The notes under the pieces are model-generated. The model made no database searches. It had not been told where the DNA came from and saw only the letters and a list, made by a program, of their open reading frames with translations. Below, piece after piece: positions 61,255-64,000 of a DNA stretch of 64,000 nt. Each line of letters begins with the position of its first letter. The stretch's first letter is position 1. Source of the DNA: UBA1479 sp048263775 (GTDB lineage Bacteria; Pseudomonadota; Alphaproteobacteria; Rhodospirillales; Casp-alpha2); NCBI GenBank assembly GCA_048263775.1, contig JBLXDU010000001.1, positions 248,001 to 312,000 of the forward strand. Reading direction: 5' to 3'. The position numbers and the translations under genes were made by a program.

Positions 61255-61938
61255 ATGTCCCAGGACACGGTATTGTTCGACATCAATGAAACGGTTCTCG
61301 ACCTGTCGTCGCTGAAACCGGGATTCGAGGCGGTCTTTCAGGACGCCGGCGTCATTTCCACCTGGTTCGCGATGCTGCTGCAGACGTCGACCGTCTGTGC
61401 CCTGACCGGTGTGGAAACGGGCTTTGCCCGTCTTGCGGCGATCACCTTGGATGCCGTCGCCGCGCGCCGCGGCGTCACGCTTTCCGAGGACCGGCGCACG
61501 GACATTCTCAAGGGCTTCGCCGGCCTGAATCCACATCCCGACATCAAGCCGGCATTGGCGCGTTTGCGTGCCGCCGGCTACCGGACCGTCGCGTTCTCCA
61601 ATTCCTCCCTCGATCTGGTGAGCAGCCAGATCACCAACGCCGGTTTGAACGAGAGTTTCGACGATGTCGTCTCCGTCGAGAAAACGGGCAGCTTCAAGCC
61701 CGATCCCAAGGTCTACCGTTACGTGGCGGATCACCTTGGAGGGCCGATACAGGACCTGCGCCTTGTCGCGACCCATGACTGGGATACCCACGGCGCCATG
61801 TCCGCCGGTATGCAGGCGGCCTATATCGACCGTTCCGGCGCGCCCTATCATCCGCTGTATCGGCGGCCCGGGGTCTTCGGGACGGACATGAACGATGTCG
61901 TGGATCAGATCATCCAGGCGGACAAGGCGGAAAAATAA
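61255..61938 (+). CDS. Haloacid dehalogenase, type II
   Basis: A 227-residue HAD-superfamily enzyme. The nucleophile Asp9 lies in FDINETVLD, the N-E-T pattern typical of type II 2-haloacid dehalogenases. Later motifs are SNSS and KTGSFKPDPKVY with the conserved Lys, and a terminal ATHDWDTHGA metal-binding motif. It would hydrolyse L-2-haloacids or act on a related substrate. An AAAGGAG ribosome-binding site precedes the ATG. It lies 59 bases after the TetR gene and is co-directional. Confidence 0.9.
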   Translation: MSQDTVLFDINETVLDLSSLKPGFEAVFQDAGVISTWFAMLLQTSTVCALTGVETGFARLAAITLDAVAARRGVTLSEDRRTDILKGFAGLNPHPDIKPALARLRAAGYRTVAFSNSSLDLVSSQITNAGLNESFDDVVSVEKTGSFKPDPKVYRYVADHLGGPIQDLRLVATHDWDTHGAMSAGMQAAYIDRSGAPYHPLYRRPGVFGTDMNDVVDQIIQADKAEK

Positions 61939-62059
61939 AGGACGCTGAACGCAGCGGCGGCTCAGCGCCCGCACATTTAATATTTCATGATTTCAGTGGG
62001 TTATCGTCGGTTTTCTGTCTGCTGCCGCGATTTCGTGATTTTACGAATTTGCCGCGGTC

Positions 62060-62073
62060 TTGATCGAAGTCAA
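62060..62073. promoter_or_regulatory. FNR/Nnr-type box upstream of nirK
   Basis: TTGATCGAAGTCAA matches the FNR consensus at 9 of 10 fixed positions, about 98 bases before the nirK start. Nitrite reductase genes are typically activated by FNR-like regulators such as NnrR. It shares the GTCAA right half with the ccoN box. Confidence 0.8.
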
Positions 62074-62170
62074 GGTGCGGACCGGCGGGGGGAGTTAGCG
62101 TCAAAATTGCGACGCAGAAAATTCCATGTCGCGGTCGATGAACAAGTAAATTCCAACGTCGGAGTTGAAA

Positions 62171-63343
62171 ATGGAAAAGACCCCTGGAATTCGGTCCACC
62201 GTCTCCCGAAGAAACTTTCTCTCAGGCACCGCTACTGTCGGCGGTGGGCTGTTGGCCATGGAGATGGCCGGCAATCCGGCCCATGCGGCGGCGCCTAAAT
62301 CCCCCCAGACATCCGCCCCCTTGTCGGAGAAACAAATTGCCGCCCTGCCGCGGGTAAAACAGGAAATGGTCGCACCGCCGTTTCTGCCCAAGCACGAACA
62401 GGTGGCCACCGGCGGGCCGAAGGTTGTCGAGGTCCGGTTGGACATCGAAGAAAAGAAGATGGTGCTGGACGACGAAGGGGCTGAAATCTGGGCGTTGACC
62501 TTCAACGGATCCGTTCCCGGCCCGATGATCGTCGTTCATCAGGACGACTATGTGGAACTGACCCTGGTCAATCCCGAAACCAGCGCCATGGAACACAATA
62601 TCGACTTCCATGCCTCGACAGGGGCGCTCGGCGGTGGCGGGTTGACCCATGTGTCGCCGGGCGAGGAAGCCGTGCTGCGGTTCCGGGCGACGAAGGCCGG
62701 GGTATTCGTCTACCACTGCGCGCCGGGCGGGGCGATGATCCCCTATCACGTCTGCCACGGCATGAACGGCGCGATCATGGTTCTGCCACGTGACGGCCTC
62801 AAGGCCGCTGACGGTACCCCCATCCGCTATGACCGCGCCTACTACATCGGCGAACAGGATTACTACCTGGCCAAGGATGAGCACGACGAATACATCAAAT
62901 ACGAAACGGCCGGCGAGGATTACGCCGATTCATTGAAGGTGATGGCGACCTTGACCCCCAGCCATGTCGTGTTCAACGGCGCCGTCGGCGCCCTGCTCGG
63001 CGAAGGCACTCTCAAGGCCAGCGTCGGCGAAACGGTCTTGATGGTTCATTCCCAGGCCAACCGGGACACCCGGCCGCACCTGATCGGTGGCCATGGGGAT
63101 TATGTCTGGTCCACGGGATCGTTCACGGACCCGCCCCAGACGGGCCTGGAAACCTGGTTCATCGCCGGGGGCGCCGCCGGTTGCGCGATCTATACGTTCC
63201 GGCAGCCGGGCATCTATGCCTATGTGAACCACAATTTGATCGAGGCCGTTCTTAAAGGTGCGTCGGCGCATTTCGAGGTCGATGGCAAATGGAACGACGA
63301 CCTGATGAAGCAGGTCCGCAAGCCCAGCCAGATCAAAAAATAG
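62171..63343 (+). CDS. nirK: Copper-containing nitrite reductase (NirK)
   Basis: A 390-residue enzyme that reduces nitrite to nitric oxide in the periplasm. A twin-arginine signal (VSRRNFLSG) starts the protein and probably ends near AHAA (about residue 42). Copper motifs are 'HNIDFHASTGALGGGGLTHVSPGE' for the first T1/T2 histidines, 'VYHCAPGG' with the T1 Cys, and 'IPYHVCHGMNGAIMVLP' with the T1 His and Met; a C-terminal T2 His is in RPHLIGGHGD. The ATG at 62171 is preceded by GGAG; an upstream TTG is unlikely. All copper ligands are present. Confidence 0.96.
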   Translation: MEKTPGIRSTVSRRNFLSGTATVGGGLLAMEMAGNPAHAAAPKSPQTSAPLSEKQIAALPRVKQEMVAPPFLPKHEQVATGGPKVVEVRLDIEEKKMVLDDEGAEIWALTFNGSVPGPMIVVHQDDYVELTLVNPETSAMEHNIDFHASTGALGGGGLTHVSPGEEAVLRFRATKAGVFVYHCAPGGAMIPYHVCHGMNGAIMVLPRDGLKAADGTPIRYDRAYYIGEQDYYLAKDEHDEYIKYETAGEDYADSLKVMATLTPSHVVFNGAVGALLGEGTLKASVGETVLMVHSQANRDTRPHLIGGHGDYVWSTGSFTDPPQTGLETWFIAGGAAGCAIYTFRQPGIYAYVNHNLIEAVLKGASAHFEVDGKWNDDLMKQVRKPSQIKK

Positions 63344-63401
63344 CTCGTGAACCACACCCCTAACCCCATCTCAATTGGGGGGTCAGGATCAGGAGATTAT
63401 C

Positions 63402-64000
63402 GTGAAGATTGCACATGCGTTTTCCATCTGGATGGCCTTGGCCATCGGTTTGGCGGCATCGGGCGCCTCGGCGGCGGATGATGTCGAAAACGGCAAGAAG
63501 ATCGCCAAGAAATGTACGGCCTGCCACACCCTGAATAAGGGCGGTAAGAACCGGCTTGGCCCCAACCTGTTCGGCGTGCTCGGCAAGCCGGCCGGCCACA
63601 TCAAGGATTACAAGTATTCCAAGGCGCTGTTGGACTCGGGCATCGTTTGGGATGAAGCGAACTTCATGGAATTCATCACCAACCCGAAAAAGACGATCAA
63701 GGGCACCAAGATGAGCTTTGCCGGGATCAAGAAACCGGCCCAGCGGGCGGAGCTTCTCGCCTATTTCAAGACCCTGACGGACGCATCTGCGCCCAAGGAG
63801 ACGGCCGGCAACGCCAAGGACGGATTGGTCGCCGCGAAAAAGCACTGCATCGTCTGTCATTCCTTCGAAAAAGGCGGCCGGGTGGTGTTCGGCCCGACCT
63901 TGTTCGACATCTACGGCAAACCCGCCGCCTCCATCCCGGGGTACGACTATTCGACCGCGATGAAGAATTCCGGGCTGACATGGAACGATAAGAACCTTCT
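63402..64000 (+). CDS. Diheme c-type cytochrome (two fused class I domains), truncated at the window end
   Basis: About 199 residues are visible, with a GTG start after AGGAG. A signal peptide spans about 1-25 (ending ASAAD). Two tandem cytochrome c domains follow: CTACH at 38-42 with a Met104 ligand region (TKMSFAG), and CIVCH at 149-153 in a second domain that continues past the window. Both domains have the class I pattern GPNLFGVLGKPAG / GPTLFDIYGKPAA. It sits 58 bases after nirK, so it is a likely electron donor to NirK. Confidence 0.92.
   Translation, partial: MKIAHAFSIWMALAIGLAASGASAADDVENGKKIAKKCTACHTLNKGGKNRLGPNLFGVLGKPAGHIKDYKYSKALLDSGIVWDEANFMEFITNPKKTIKGTKMSFAGIKKPAQRAELLAYFKTLTDASAPKETAGNAKDGLVAAKKHCIVCHSFEKGGRVVFGPTLFDIYGKPAASIPGYDYSTAMKNSGLTWNDKNL

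Noticed and set aside
63364..63380. A small hairpin (CCCC...GGGG) between nirK and the cytochrome gene as a terminator.
   Set aside because: The stem is short and no T-run follows; it is more likely incidental, and the two genes are probably co-transcribed.

Overview
The window reads as a GC-rich alphaproteobacterial chromosome segment, most likely from a Rhodospirillales-like, facultatively microaerobic or denitrifying heterotroph. Supporting signs are DUF1491 and Usg proteins (both largely alphaproteobacterial), a complete FixNOQP-GHIS (cbb3 oxidase) cluster, a phasin, a CIRCE-like groESL leader, FNR boxes and a copper nitrite reductase. I saw no rRNA, tRNA, insertion sequence or CRISPR array. 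Assignments rest on reading motifs and family resemblance by eye; no database search was run.

Layout. 1-9.5 kb: a molybdenum-hydroxylase island. The minus-strand operon coxS-coxM-coxL plus a galactonate-dehydratase-like enolase faces a plus-strand set of maturation genes: MocA-like nucleotidyltransferase, CoxG, XdhC, a SufS-like cysteine desulfurase and a SufU-like scaffold. 9.5-19.4 kb: a YdjM-like membrane protein, a Crp-type regulator, and the minus-strand cbb3 oxidase structural (N-O-Q-P) and assembly (G-H-I-S) genes behind an FNR box. 19.5-30 kb: housekeeping and accessory genes, namely a phasin with two PhaR-like palindromes, a D-2-hydroxyacid dehydrogenase, an alpha/beta hydrolase, an operon of MscS, a stand-alone MgtE_N/CBS protein and MgtE, groESL, usg and an OPT transporter. 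29.8-35.7 kb: a signalling island with a CheY-like receiver, a small membrane protein, a symporter-histidine kinase fusion, an Hpt protein and an XRE regulator that carries a HisKA-like domain.

35.7-41.2 kb: a 26-residue membrane peptide gene with its own terminator, a PKHD-type hydroxylase, a tungstate-type ABC transporter (tupBCA) and a convergent HTH/periplasmic-binding-protein-like regulator with a ModE-like operator, then a TRIC-type channel. 41.4-45.6 kb: an accessory block of small proteins, a trypsin-like protease, a secreted protein made of six two-cysteine repeats, and three lipoproteins. 45.7-50.5 kb: a GST, a substrate-binding-like protein without signal peptide, and two PAS histidine kinases. 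50.5-57 kb: leucine degradation (ivd, mccB, hmgL, but no mccA), RidA, a cysteine-containing FNR-like regulator behind a perfect FNR box, and an isopropylmalate/tartrate dehydrogenase-like enzyme. 57-64 kb: a periplasmic-binding histidine kinase preceded by a structured leader, an AhpD-like/TetR divergent pair with three operator copies, a type II haloacid dehalogenase, and nirK with a diheme cytochrome c cut by the window end.

Two themes link the genes. One is low-oxygen respiration (cbb3 oxidase, FNR-like regulator, NirK and cytochrome c, all preceded by or containing FNR signals). The other is molybdenum/tungsten supply and use (Mo hydroxylase, its maturation set, Tup transporter and oxyanion-type regulator).
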